A DNA stretch of 64,000 nt from Syntrophotaleaceae bacterium (GTDB taxonomy: Bacteria > Desulfobacterota > Desulfuromonadia > Desulfuromonadales > Syntrophotaleaceae): contig JAWKQB010000003.1 of the NCBI GenBank assembly GCA_041390365.1, positions 806,001 to 870,000 on the forward strand, written 5' to 3'. Each line of letters begins with the position of its first letter. The first letter of the stretch is position 1. The position numbers and the translations under genes are program-made. The notes beneath the pieces were generated by a model, which worked only from the letters and a program-made list of their open reading frames with translations, did no database searches and was not told the origin of the DNA. This document shows, in pieces, positions 50,957 through 60,600 of this stretch.

Positions 50957-52234
50957 ATGTTTGACGTCAAATATCTGCGTGATAATCTGGAACAGGTCCG
51001 CGAGCGTCTCGCCACCCGCGGGGGAGAGGTGGATCTCGGTCCCTTCGCCGAACTCGATGGTCGTCGTCGGACGCTGCTCGGTGAATCGGAGTCCCTCAAG
51101 GCCGAGCGCAACAAGGTTTCGGCCCTGATCGGCAAGACGAAAGACAAGAGCCAGGTGCAGGACGAGATCGCCCGCATGCAGGAGGTCTCCAAACGCATCA
51201 AGGATCTCGACGAGGAACTCAAGGAGGTCGAGGTCCGGTTGCAGGATCTGCTGCTAATTCTGCCCAACCTGCCCCACGAGGATTGCCCCATCGGCGCCGG
51301 TGAGGAGGACAACCGCGAGGTGCGCACCTGGGGTGAACCGCGCCGTTTCGAGTTCGAACCAAAACCCCATTGGGAGATTGGCGAAAATCTCGGCATCCTC
51401 GATTTCGAACGGGCCGGAAAGCTGGCCGGAGCACGATTCTCGCTGATGCAGGGGCCGGGTGCGCGGCTGGAGCGGGCCCTGATCAACTTCATGCTCGACC
51501 TGCATACCGGCAGCCACAAATATATTGAAATTTTGCCGCCCTTTATGGTAAACAGGGACACCATGACGGGGACGGGACAGCTCCCCAAGTTCGAAAGCGA
51601 TCTTTTTCATCTGGATGATCCGGACTTTTTCCTGATTCCGACCGCCGAGGTGCCGGTGACCAACATTCACCGTGACGAAATCCTCGCGGCGGCGGAATTG
51701 CCCATCCGCTACACGGCCTACACCCCCTGTTTCCGCAAGGAAGCGGGCTCCCACGGCCGCGATACGCGGGGCTTGATCCGCCAGCACCAGTTCAACAAGG
51801 TGGAGCTGGTCAAATTCGTTCTGCCTGAAGAGTCGGACCGGGAGCTGGATAAACTGCTCGACGATGCCGAGCAGGTGCTGCGTCAGCTGAACCTGCCCTA
51901 TCGGGTCGTCGATCTGTGTACCGGCGATATCGGTTTCTCGGCTGCCCGGACCTTCGACATCGAAGTCTGGCTGCCGGGTCAGCAGGCCTACCGGGAGATC
52001 TCCTCCTGTTCCAACTTCCGGGACTTCCAGGCGCGGCGGGCCGCGATCCGCTTCCGCCGTGAAGCCAAAGGAAAGCCGGAGCTGGTGCATACCCTGAACG
52101 GTTCCGGTCTTGCCGTCGGCAGAACACTGGTCGCCATACTGGAAAACTACCAGCAGGAAGACGGCACTGTCGTCATTCCCGAGGTGCTGCGTCCCTACAT
52201 GGGCGGCCTGGAAAAGATCTCCGCCAGGGGCTGA
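50957..52234 (+). CDS. serS: Seryl-tRNA synthetase
   Basis: A 425-aa class II aminoacyl-tRNA synthetase. The first 105 residues form the long antiparallel coiled-coil arm that grips the extra arm of tRNA-Ser. The catalytic domain carries motif 2 ('PCFRKEAGSHGRDTRGLIRQHQF', about 260-282) with its arginine, and motif 3 ('LNGSGLAVGRTLVAILENYQ', about 379-398) with the class II arginine; 'EISSCSNFRDFQARR' near 350 is specific to SerRS. It charges tRNA-Ser and also tRNA-Sec. Two tRNA-Ser genes follow directly, the first 15 bp after the stop. Confidence 0.97.
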   Translation: MFDVKYLRDNLEQVRERLATRGGEVDLGPFAELDGRRRTLLGESESLKAERNKVSALIGKTKDKSQVQDEIARMQEVSKRIKDLDEELKEVEVRLQDLLLILPNLPHEDCPIGAGEEDNREVRTWGEPRRFEFEPKPHWEIGENLGILDFERAGKLAGARFSLMQGPGARLERALINFMLDLHTGSHKYIEILPPFMVNRDTMTGTGQLPKFESDLFHLDDPDFFLIPTAEVPVTNIHRDEILAAAELPIRYTAYTPCFRKEAGSHGRDTRGLIRQHQFNKVELVKFVLPEESDRELDKLLDDAEQVLRQLNLPYRVVDLCTGDIGFSAARTFDIEVWLPGQQAYREISSCSNFRDFQARRAAIRFRREAKGKPELVHTLNGSGLAVGRTLVAILENYQQEDGTVVIPEVLRPYMGGLEKISARG

Positions 52235-52249
52235 CCGAATCAAGGTTGC

Positions 52250-52335
52250 GGAGGAGTGGCCGAGTGGCTTAAGGCGGCGGTCTTGAAAACCGTTGTGCGA
52301 AAGCACCGTGGGTTCGAATCCTACCTCCTCCGCCA
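52250..52335 (+). tRNA. tRNA-Ser(UGA)
   Basis: An 86-nt gene with encoded CCA. The acceptor stem GGAGGAG pairs with CTCCTCC (52325-52331), discriminator G. The anticodon loop CTTGAAA gives TGA. It has the long class II variable arm, and the T-loop GGTTCGAATCC is intact. Likely cotranscribed with serS. Confidence 0.96.
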
Positions 52336-52402
52336 GCTCAATACAGCCGCGGTGGTCATGTAGGATTCGACGCGGAAGTTTCAATACAAGAGAATATCGT
52401 AC

Positions 52403-52550
<148 letters not shown>

Positions 52551-52640
52551 TTAATGTCAGAAAAGCGGGCAGGGATGCCCGCGTCAGCGAGCGGAGGGGG
52601 GCCTGCGCCGGAGCCGACGTGATGTCGGCGACAGAGTAGG

Positions 52641-52715
52641 CGAATCCCTCCCTCTCCGCCATTTAAATTAAGCAGAACGGGTCCCAGAGGGATTCGAAGC
52701 GGAGCGAGCGCTGAC
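52641..52715. repeat. tRNA-Ser(GCU) 3'-end repeat, copy 2
   Basis: A perfect 75-bp duplicate of 52476-52550, separated by 90 bp that contain no gene. A third fragment of the tRNA tail follows at 52726. Confidence 0.9.
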
Positions 52716-52725
52716 ACCCCCACTG

Positions 52726-52742
52726 CCTCCCTCTCCGCCATT
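52726..52742. repeat. tRNA-Ser(GCU) 3'-end fragment, copy 3
   Basis: CCTCCCTCTCCGCCATT repeats the end of the acceptor stem, CCA and two following bases once more, without the rest of the tRNA. Confidence 0.8.
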
Positions 52743-52780
52743 CGATTTGAAATCTTCTTGAACAGAAAAAGAAAAAAGGT

Positions 52781-52809
52781 TTGACATAAACGCCGAAATC
52801 GGCGATAAA
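52781..52809 (+). promoter_or_regulatory. Promoter of tRNA-Arg(ACG)
   Basis: TTGACA (52781-52786), 17-bp spacer and GATAAA (52804-52809), 16 bp before the tRNA. The spacer holds the palindrome CGCCGAAATCGGCG. Confidence 0.65.
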
Positions 52810-52825
52810 TTGCGGTCTCGCATAC

Positions 52826-52902
<77 letters not shown>

Positions 52903-52911
52903 TTTAAAATC

Positions 52912-52946
52912 AAGGCCTTAGCCCCTTTCGGAGCTAAGGCCTTTTT
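52912..52946 (+). terminator. Rho-independent terminator of tRNA-Arg
   Basis: AGGCCTTAGC pairs with GCTAAGGCCT around a 10-nt loop, followed by five Ts. The group II intron begins 4 bp later, as group IIC introns prefer. Confidence 0.9.
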
Positions 52947-53406
52947 ATGGTGCGCCAGGCATGGCGCGTAGCGCCTTGACTGGCGCTGTTCCGGTTGTTG
53001 TGGTGATGACCGGATGACTTGGGGGTGTAAGTCCCCTGTGGACCCTGATGGCGGGAACCACTAGCCGAACGGCAAGGGTGTCCACCGCGAGGTGGAATCT
53101 GAAGGAAGCCGCAGGCAAACTCCCGGCCCGACGAACAGAAATCGCATACGAGGCAGTTCCATCCGGGCGAGAAGGCCATAATCTTCAAAGCCCCATAGCC
53201 ATCCGGGAGGGTGGGGCTGTAGATGCGGCGGGTATATGGGAAGGTCACGCGCATTACCCTGGGAGATCTGCCGATCTGCCTCGTGCTACCGGCGTCGAGA
53301 GGCGTCGGGACGGGTCGGCAGAAGTCAGCAGAGGCCATAGTAGCCGGGGTTGACCATCCCGGTGAAGGGCCGAACACGAGGCGCCATTCAGGAGACTCGA
53401 ATTTCG

Positions 53407-54810
53407 ATGACGATCGAAGAAGCAGAAGCCCTGGTTGAGATATCAGGGGCCGCGCCCGAGGGTAGCGACCGGAAGTCGCAAGAGTATGGCACAGGTGCGT
53501 CAAACGTCACGGCATGCCGGGAACCGTCCTGGACGGAAGCGGAGACGCGGCTGATGGAAGAGGTTGTCAGTCGCGGCAACATGATGGCGGCCTACGACCG
53601 GGTGGTTGGCAACAAGGGAGCCCCCGGCATCGACGGGATGCAGGTGGGTGAGCTGAAAGGCTACCTGGTCAAGGAATGGCCGCGCATCAAGGAGGACCTG
53701 CTGAACGGAAGCTACCAGCCCCAACCGGTGCGGAAGGTCGAGATACCCAAGCCCGGCGGCGGGGTGCGCATGCTCGGCATTCCCACGGTGCTGGACCGGC
53801 TCATTCAGCAGGCGCTGCATCAGGAGCTGATGCGGCTGTTCGATACCGGATTCTCCGATAGCTCCTACGGGTTTCGGCCCGGACGGAGCGCCCACCAGGC
53901 GGTACAAGCAGCCCGCAGGCATGTGGCCGAAGGGCGGCGGTGGGTGGTCGATATCGACCTGGAGAAGTTCTTCGACCGGGTCGGACACGACGTGCTTATG
54001 GCACGAGTGGCCCGCAAGGTCAAAGACCCCCGTGTACTGCGACTGATCCGCAGATACCTGAGGGCCGGAGTGCTCGAAGGGGGGATCGTCTCGCCACGGG
54101 TGGAAGGGACGCCGCAAGGCGGCCCGCTCTCGCCGCTGTTGTCGAACATCCTGCTTGACGAGTTCGACAAGGAACTGGAGAGGCGCGGCCACGCCTTCTG
54201 CCGTTATGCCGATGATTGCAACATTTACGTGCGCAGTCGGCAATCGGCGGAGCGGGTCATGGCTTCGCTGATCCAGTTTCTCGAACAGCGGCTGAAACTC
54301 AAGGTCAACCGCGTCAAAAGCGCCGTTGGCCGCCCCTGGGAGAGAACCTTTCTGGGTTACAGGATGACCTTTCACAAGAAACCGCGGCTCAAGGTGGCTG
54401 AAGGCTCTGTGAAACGGTTCAAGGCCAACCTCAGAGAGCTCTTTCGTCGGGGAAGGGGACACAGCCTCAAACGGGTCATCGAAGAGTCCACCCCGAAACT
54501 GCGGGGATGGATCGCCTACTTTCGGCTGGCGGAAGTCAAAGGCATCTTCGAAGAACTGGATAGCTGGGTCAGGCGGAAACTACGCTGCATTCTGTGGCGG
54601 CAGTGGAAGCGCTCTTTTACGCGGGCCAGGAATTTGATGCGGCGGGGATTGTCGGAACTCAGAGCATGGAGGTCGGCTCAAAACGGGCGAGGCCCCTGGT
54701 GGAATGCAGGAGCCTCGCACATGCACGATGCGTTTCGAAAATCCTTCTTCGATAAACTGGGGCTGATCTGCTTGGTAGACAGTCTCAGACGCTTTCAGAG
54801 TGCTTTGTGA
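53407..54810 (+). CDS. ltrA: Group II intron reverse transcriptase/maturase
   Basis: A 467-aa intron-encoded protein. The reverse-transcriptase domain (about residues 60-330) shows 'GAPGIDGMQVGELKGYL', 'RPVR/IPKPGGGVRMLGIPTVLDRLIQQAL', 'GFRPGRSAHQAVQ', 'GTPQGGPLSPLLSNILLDEFD' and the catalytic 'RYADDCNIYV' (YADD). The maturase/X domain (GIIM) follows near residue 375: 'GWIAYFRLAEVKGIFEELD' with 'WVRRKLRCILWRQWKR'. No HNH endonuclease motif is visible after it, as expected for class C proteins. AGGAGA lies 11 nt before the ATG at 53407; an upstream ATG at 53350 is possible. It splices the intron RNA and drives retrohoming. Confidence 0.95.
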   Translation: MTIEEAEALVEISGAAPEGSDRKSQEYGTGASNVTACREPSWTEAETRLMEEVVSRGNMMAAYDRVVGNKGAPGIDGMQVGELKGYLVKEWPRIKEDLLNGSYQPQPVRKVEIPKPGGGVRMLGIPTVLDRLIQQALHQELMRLFDTGFSDSSYGFRPGRSAHQAVQAARRHVAEGRRWVVDIDLEKFFDRVGHDVLMARVARKVKDPRVLRLIRRYLRAGVLEGGIVSPRVEGTPQGGPLSPLLSNILLDEFDKELERRGHAFCRYADDCNIYVRSRQSAERVMASLIQFLEQRLKLKVNRVKSAVGRPWERTFLGYRMTFHKKPRLKVAEGSVKRFKANLRELFRRGRGHSLKRVIEESTPKLRGWIAYFRLAEVKGIFEELDSWVRRKLRCILWRQWKRSFTRARNLMRRGLSELRAWRSAQNGRGPWWNAGASHMHDAFRKSFFDKLGLICLVDSLRRFQSAL

Positions 54811-54881
54811 ACCGCCGTGTACGGAACCGTACGCACGGTGGTGTGGGAGGACGGCGGGGGTGACCCCGCCTCCTACCCGAT
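54808..54881 (+). ncRNA. Group II intron domains V and VI
   Basis: Domain V is visible as GCCGTGTACG-GAAC-CGTACGCACGGT (short stem, bulge and tetraloop), followed by domain VI (GGCGGGGG with CCCCGCC) and the 3' end CTACCCGAT. It overlaps the last codon of the maturase. Confidence 0.85.
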
Positions 54882-54903
54882 TTTTTTTTGCTTCGAAGTT
54901 TGC

Positions 54904-55110
54904 TCAGATCCTTTTCTTCAGCAGTTCCTTGCCATGCTGAACCAGTTTCTCATTTTGATCGCACACGTCGTTGAAAAACTGGGCGGCCTCCGAATCTCCC
55001 TCTTTCTGGGCGTCCTCGGCATACTTCCGGCAGTTTTCATATCCCTGAGAGGCGTGATAAATGGTGCTGACCAGATCGTAATCCTTGTCCTTTAATGGCG
55101 CCCTTTCCAT
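54904..55110 (-). CDS. Small helical protein of unknown function
   Basis: A 68-aa, highly charged, all-helical protein with two predicted helices: 'DYDLVSTIYHASQGYENCRKYAEDA' and 'EAAQFFNDVCDQNEKLVQHGKELLKKRI'. It has no signal peptide and no membrane segment. The AAGGGGG ribosome site 8 nt before the ATG supports it as real. Proteins of similar size and pattern occur in Geobacter relatives, where they are uncharacterised; they are reminiscent of ferritin-like helical hairpins without clear metal ligands. It is independent of the intron and lies just beyond its 3' end. Confidence 0.75.
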   Translation of the reverse strand: MERAPLKDKDYDLVSTIYHASQGYENCRKYAEDAQKEGDSEAAQFFNDVCDQNEKLVQHGKELLKKRI

Positions 55111-55305
55111 AAGTTTATCCCCCTTTCGAATTCCGGGTTTCGTTTCACTTATGACGTTAAGCCTATCTTATCAACGGAAGGGGGTATTGCAAGGAGACTG
55201 CTCGAGGGCTTTGGCGGCTCAAAGATAAGTTTCTTGTTCTCCAAAGGATTGCGCTGATTTAGATGTGCTAAAATTTGAGGAAATTTCAAATTCCGGAGTG
55301 GAGAT

Positions 55306-57654
55306 TTGGAAGACCTGAGTGCCGATCTGCGGGAGAGAGCACTTTCGTTTATGAAAAGCGTGGCGTTGCGCTGTCCCGATCCTTTTTATACTTGCGATCC
55401 TGAAGACGGATTTCGTTTTACCTTCGTCAATGAAGGCACCTGCGTTCATTTCGGTCGCACCCGGGAAGAACTGCTCTCCCTCCGCCTGGTCGAGGTCGAT
55501 GCCCGTTTTTCATTTGAGCAGTGGCAGGAGATCTGGGAGGAGGTGCAGGAAAAGGGGTCTCTGTTTTTCGAGACCGCGCACCGGCATGCGGACGGCCGTG
55601 AGATTCCGGTTGCGATCTCCGTCAACCACTTCTCCCAGGCCGGACACAACCAGTTCGGCGGCTGCATTCATGATCTGCGCGGGCATCAGGAAGCCGAGCG
55701 GGCTCTCCGGGAATCGGAAGAGATGTTGCGAATGGTTTTCAACAGTGCCCGCGACGCTATCGTCCTGAACACCGTCGACGGCCGGATTCTGGACGTCAAT
55801 GAGCCGTTTTTGCGCCTCCACAACATCAGTCGGGAAAAAGCCTTGAGCCTGACCATCGACGATGTTACGGCAGATGGTGCAATCGAGTTGGCGCGGAAGG
55901 CGAGAGCGATCTGGGAGCGAACGGCAGCGGGAGAACCGCAGCTTGTGCAATGGCCAAGCCGGCGGGCCGGGAATGGATCCTCTTTTATGGCCGAAGTTTA
56001 TCTGCGCAAAGTCACTCTGCGCGGAGAGGCGGTCATTCTTGCCCAGATAAAGGACCTTTCCGAACAGAGGCAGGCCGAGGAAGCCTTGCGGCAGGGAGAA
56101 AAACTTCTCCTGCAGACGCGAGAACTCCTGCAGTTCCTGATCGACGGCAGTCCCGACCTGATTGCCGCTGTCGATCAGGACTTGCGCCTGCTCTGCTTCA
56201 ACCGGGCATTTGTTGCAATTTTGAAGCAACGCCATGACGTCGCCCCGCATCTGCAACAATCCCTGCCCGAACTGCTCTCCGGTCATCCTGAAGTGCTTGC
56301 TCAGGTCCAGCCCCTTTGGCAGCGGGCTCTCATGGGGGAAGCCTTCAGCGTTTCCGCCCGGATTCAGGATGGCGATGGCGAAGGCCGCATTTACGATTTG
56401 CGTTTCAGCCCTGTGAGAAGCTCGAATGGAGAGCTGCTGGGAGCCGCTCATATCGGCACCGATGTCACGGAACGCGTGGCCTACGAAAAGATGCTGGAGC
56501 AGGCCAAGGAAACTGCGGAAGAGGCCAACCGGGTCAAGAGTGCATTTCTGACGAACATGGGCCACGAGTTGCGGACGCCCCTGACCGTCATTCTCGGATC
56601 TCTGGAGCTATTGCTTGATAGCGAACCGACCGAGGCGCAGAGGTTGTTGTTGGATCTGGCCGAGAAAGGCGGACAAAATCTTTTATCCATCATCGAGGAT
56701 CTGCTCGATTTTTGCCGGATCGAAGAGGGAAAAATCTCCCTCTGTTTGTCTTCTTTCAGTCTGCGCGAGTGCCTGCGGCAGATTGTGGAGATGTTCCGGC
56801 TGCCCGCCGGCCGCAAGGGACTCGATCTCTATCTGACCATCGACCCCAGGCTGCCGGAAACGCTGGTGGGCGATCCCAACCGGCTGATCCAGGTTATGGT
56901 CAATCTGGTTGGCAATGCCGTGAAGTTTACCGATAAGGGGGAAGTCAAGATCTCGGCGATGCGTGAAGGCGACAGCCGTATCCGGTTATCTGTTCGTGAC
57001 ACCGGCATAGGGGTTACACCCGACAAGCAGAGATTGATTTTTGAACCCTTTACCCAGGCCGACGTTTCCAATACTCGTCGTTTCGGAGGCACGGGATTGG
57101 GTCTCGCCATTAGCCGAGATCTTGTTTCCATGATGGGAGGAGAATTGACGGTCGAGAGCCGGCCGGGCATCGGCAGCATATTTTCCTTCTGCCTCCCCCT
57201 GAATCCGCAGCAGTTGCCACCCTCTCCGCCAAAACCTGATGCCTTCTCGCCGCTGGAAAGAAAGACGTGGGGCGGGCGCCTGTTGCTGGCCGAAGACGAC
57301 CCCCTGGTCCGGGAGATGATCGTGTTGATGCTGTCTGATGCGGGTTGGACGGTGGAGGTGGCGGAAGACGGAATTGAGGTGGTGGAAAAGTGCCGGGAAG
57401 GTTCTTTTGCAGTCGTCCTGATGGATCTGCAGATGCCGCGTCTGGGCGGCCTGGAAGCCGCCCGGCGGATTCGGGAACTGGACAAGGGGACCGGCGACCA
57501 TCCTTGCATTATCGCCCTGACCGCCCATGCCGGTCACAAGCTGCGTAGAGAGTGTACTGCGGCAGGGATGGATGATTTTGTCAGCAAACCGGTGCGGGGT
57601 TCTCACCTTCTTGCCGTTATCGCCAAATGTCTGTCGATGGCCGCAAAAGGATAA
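55306..57654 (+). CDS. PAS-containing hybrid sensor histidine kinase
   Basis: A 782-aa cytoplasmic protein with no membrane spans. Domain order: three PAS-like domains (about 12-125, 137-255 and 272-395), HisKA with the phosphoacceptor His near residue 421 ('TNMGHELRTPL'), HATPase_c (about 530-650; N-box 'QVMVNLVGNAVKFT', G1 'VRDTGIGVT', G2 'RRFGGTGLGLAISRDLV'), and a C-terminal receiver (about 660-778) with phospho-Asp near 707 ('VVLMDLQMP') and 'SKPVRG' as the conserved Lys. It starts with TTG 6 nt behind GGAGTGG. The signal is unknown. No response regulator gene adjoins, so output may pass to another receiver or Hpt protein. Confidence 0.94.
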   Translation: MEDLSADLRERALSFMKSVALRCPDPFYTCDPEDGFRFTFVNEGTCVHFGRTREELLSLRLVEVDARFSFEQWQEIWEEVQEKGSLFFETAHRHADGREIPVAISVNHFSQAGHNQFGGCIHDLRGHQEAERALRESEEMLRMVFNSARDAIVLNTVDGRILDVNEPFLRLHNISREKALSLTIDDVTADGAIELARKARAIWERTAAGEPQLVQWPSRRAGNGSSFMAEVYLRKVTLRGEAVILAQIKDLSEQRQAEEALRQGEKLLLQTRELLQFLIDGSPDLIAAVDQDLRLLCFNRAFVAILKQRHDVAPHLQQSLPELLSGHPEVLAQVQPLWQRALMGEAFSVSARIQDGDGEGRIYDLRFSPVRSSNGELLGAAHIGTDVTERVAYEKMLEQAKETAEEANRVKSAFLTNMGHELRTPLTVILGSLELLLDSEPTEAQRLLLDLAEKGGQNLLSIIEDLLDFCRIEEGKISLCLSSFSLRECLRQIVEMFRLPAGRKGLDLYLTIDPRLPETLVGDPNRLIQVMVNLVGNAVKFTDKGEVKISAMREGDSRIRLSVRDTGIGVTPDKQRLIFEPFTQADVSNTRRFGGTGLGLAISRDLVSMMGGELTVESRPGIGSIFSFCLPLNPQQLPPSPPKPDAFSPLERKTWGGRLLLAEDDPLVREMIVLMLSDAGWTVEVAEDGIEVVEKCREGSFAVVLMDLQMPRLGGLEAARRIRELDKGTGDHPCIIALTAHAGHKLRRECTAAGMDDFVSKPVRGSHLLAVIAKCLSMAAKG

Positions 57655-57681
57655 AAAGCCCCGGACCGGATGGTCCGGGGC
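57653..57681 (-). terminator. Terminator between the histidine kinase and PFOR genes
   Basis: GCCCCGGACC-GGAT-GGTCCGGGGC is a perfect 10-bp stem. The minus strand continues with five Ts, so it terminates nifJ. It also caps the convergent kinase transcript. Confidence 0.85.
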
Positions 57682-57695
57682 AATTCGTGCTGTTT

Positions 57696-60600
57696 TCAGC
57701 CCTTGCCGCCGGGGCCTATATGGTCCTTGTCGTCGTCCATGTCTTTGTCGATGCCGGCCCGGCCGTCATCACAGGTATCCTCCGGTGAATTGGGGCGGCT
57801 GTAACGGGCATCGCTGGTTGCGGTGACGCAGATGTCCGCCGGTTCCTCGGTGGCTCCTGCCGCCGCGGGGACATGGGTCCGGTCCCGCCCTCCCTCGGGA
57901 GGAGTGTCCCCCTGATAGGGCCGCCAGTCGGCCATGTTGCGGTAGATCTCATGCCGCTCCATTATCTCCCTTTCCAGCCTGGATCTCAGCTCTTTCGACC
58001 GATCCGGGAACGTTCTTTCCAGGGCCGCATAGCGCACCTCTCCGGAAAGGAAATCCTGCAAAGAGCCGTCCGGTTCCTTGGATTCGTAAATGAAGGGATT
58101 TTTTCCCTCGGCCCGCAACTGTGGATTGTACCGGTAGAGGGGCCAGTAGCCCGACTTGACCGCAAGATTCATCTCCTCGATCGACTTGCTCATGCCCTTG
58201 CGCAGCCCCTGGTTGATGCAGGTGGCATAGGCCAGAATCAGGGAAGGTCCGGGGTAGGCCTCGGCTTCCAGCAGCGCCTTGATGGTATGGTTCTTGTCCG
58301 CCCCCATGGAAATGGAGGTCACATAGGCGCTGCCGTAGGTCATGGCCATGCGACCGAGATCCTTTTTGGCGCTGCCTTTGCCTGCCGCGGCGAACTTGGC
58401 GATGGAACCGAGGGGGGTCGCCTTGGAGCACTGGCCGCCGGTGTTGGAGTAGAGTTCGGTGTCGAGAACCAGAAGATTGATGTTCTCGTCGGTGGACAGG
58501 ACATGGTCCAGGCCGCCGAAACCGATGTCGTAAGCCCAGCCGTCCCCGCCGAAGGCCCAGATCGATTTTTTGGTAAAGAGGTCGGCAAAGGTGGCGATCT
58601 CCTTCAGTAGCGGGTCGTCTTCCCTGGGCAGAAGTTCCTTGAGACGATCACCGTACTCCCGGGAGCGGGTCGGGTCGTCCCGATGCTCCAGCCAGCCGGC
58701 CATGGCTTCCCGCAGATGATCCTCAACCTGTCCTTCCAGAGCCCTGGTCATCAGATTGGCAAGTTGCCGGCGGCGTTGGGAGATGGCCAGCACAAAACCG
58801 TAGCCCAGCTCGGCGGTATCCTCGAACAGAGAGTTGTTCCACGCCGGCCCCTGGCCTTCATGGTTGGTGCGGTAGGGGGCGGTGGGGGCCGAGGCGCCCC
58901 AGATGGAGGTGCAGCCGGTGGCGTTGGCGATGATCATCCGCTCGCCGAAGAGCTGGGTTATGAGCTTGACGTAAGGACTCTCCCCGCAGCCGGAGCAGGC
59001 GCCGTGAAATTCCAGCAGCGGCTGCTGGAACTGGCTCCCCTTGAGGGTTTCGCGCTTCATCAGGTGGCCCTTGTAACCGATCTTTTCGGCGAAGGCCCGG
59101 TTCGTATCCTGGTCTGTCTGGGTGACGAAGGGCTTCATGACCAAAGCCGGTTTTTTGGCCGGACAGATGTCGGCGCAGTTGCCGCAGCCCATGCAGTCCA
59201 GCGGGTAGACCTGAATACGGTAGTTCAGCCCCTTCAGCTCCTTGCCCGTGGCCGGCAGGGTTTCAAAGGTTTCCGGGGCGGATTTCATCTCTTCGTCGGT
59301 AGCCAAAAAGGGGCGGATGGTGCCGTGCGGGCAGATCAGCGAGCACTGGTTGCACTGAATGCAGTTTTCCTTGATCCACTCGGGAACATTGATCGCCACG
59401 CCCCGCTTTTCGTACTGCGAAGTGGACATGGGGAAGGCGCCACTCGGCACGAAGGCGGAGACGGGGATGTCGTCCCCCTTCTGGCGCAGAATCGGGAAGA
59501 TCACCTCGCGGACGTAGTCCGGCATCTCCTGCTGCAGACGAAAGTCCAGACCCCGCTCGTCGGAAGATTCCTGCCAGGAGTCGGGCCAGGAGATTTCCAC
59601 CAGGCTGCCGATCGCCCTGTCTACGGCGTCGTTGTTCATCTTCACGATTTTTTCGCCCTTGCGGCCATACTCCGATTGAATGAAATCCTTGAGCAGTTCG
59701 ACCGCCCGGTCGAAGGGGATGACCTTTGACAGCTTGAAGAAGGCCGTCTGCATGATCATGTTGATGCGGCCGCCCAGTCCTGCTTCAGTAGCGATCCTGA
59801 TGGCGTCGACATTGAACAGCTTGAGCCGTTTTTCCGCAATTTTGCGCCGCATGGCCGCGGGCAGGTTGGCTTCCATCTCCTCCGCCGTGCTCCAGGGGGA
59901 GTTGAGGAGAAAGGTGCCGCTCTCCTTGATGCCGTCGAGAAGATCGTAGATCTGCACGTAGGAGTTCTGATGGCAGGCGATGAAGTCGGCATCGTCGACC
60001 AGATAGGTGGACTGGATCGGCTGCCTGCCGAACCGGAGGTGGGAGACGGTGATGCCGCCGGACTTTTTGGAATCGTAGGCGAAGTAGGCCTGGGCGAACA
60101 GGTCGGTGTTGTCGCCGATGATCTTGATGGCAGCCTTGTTTGCGCCGACGGTGCCGTCCGCACCCATCCCCCAGAACTTGCACTGGATGGTTCCCTCCGG
60201 GGTCGTGGCCAGGGGGTCGCCGACGGGGATGGACAGGCCGCTCACGTCGTCGTTGATGCCCACGGTGAATTTTCGTTTGGAACCGGACATGTTGTCGAAA
60301 ACGGCTTTCACATGGACCGGCCGAAACTCCTTGGAACCGAGCCCGTAGCGGCCGGCGAAGAGCTCCGGCAGCTCACCGCCCCGCTCGACAAAAGCGGTGC
60401 AGACATCGGTGTAAAGGGGTTCTCCCAGAGACCCGGGCTCCTTGGTACGGTCCAGCACGGTGATCTTCCGGGCCGATGGAGGGATCACCTCCAGCAGCGC
60501 CCGGGCGTCGAAGGGGCGGTAGAGGCGGACCTTTACCACACCCAGCTTTTCGCCGGATGTGTTGAGGTGACGGACCACCTCCTCGATCGTTTCGCAGCCC

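Larger units (their letters stand above)
52950..54881 (+). mobile_element. Group II intron with maturase, inserted behind a terminator
   Basis: About 1930 bp. The 5' end is GTGCGCC, matching the group II GUGYG start. About 455 nt of structured RNA (domains I-III) precede the maturase gene, and the 3' end carries domain V and VI with the end CTACCCGAT. It sits directly downstream of the tRNA-Arg terminator hairpin, the insertion habit of class C (IIC) introns. The maturase frame is intact, so the element is probably functional. Exact ends are inferred from the motifs. Confidence 0.88.
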
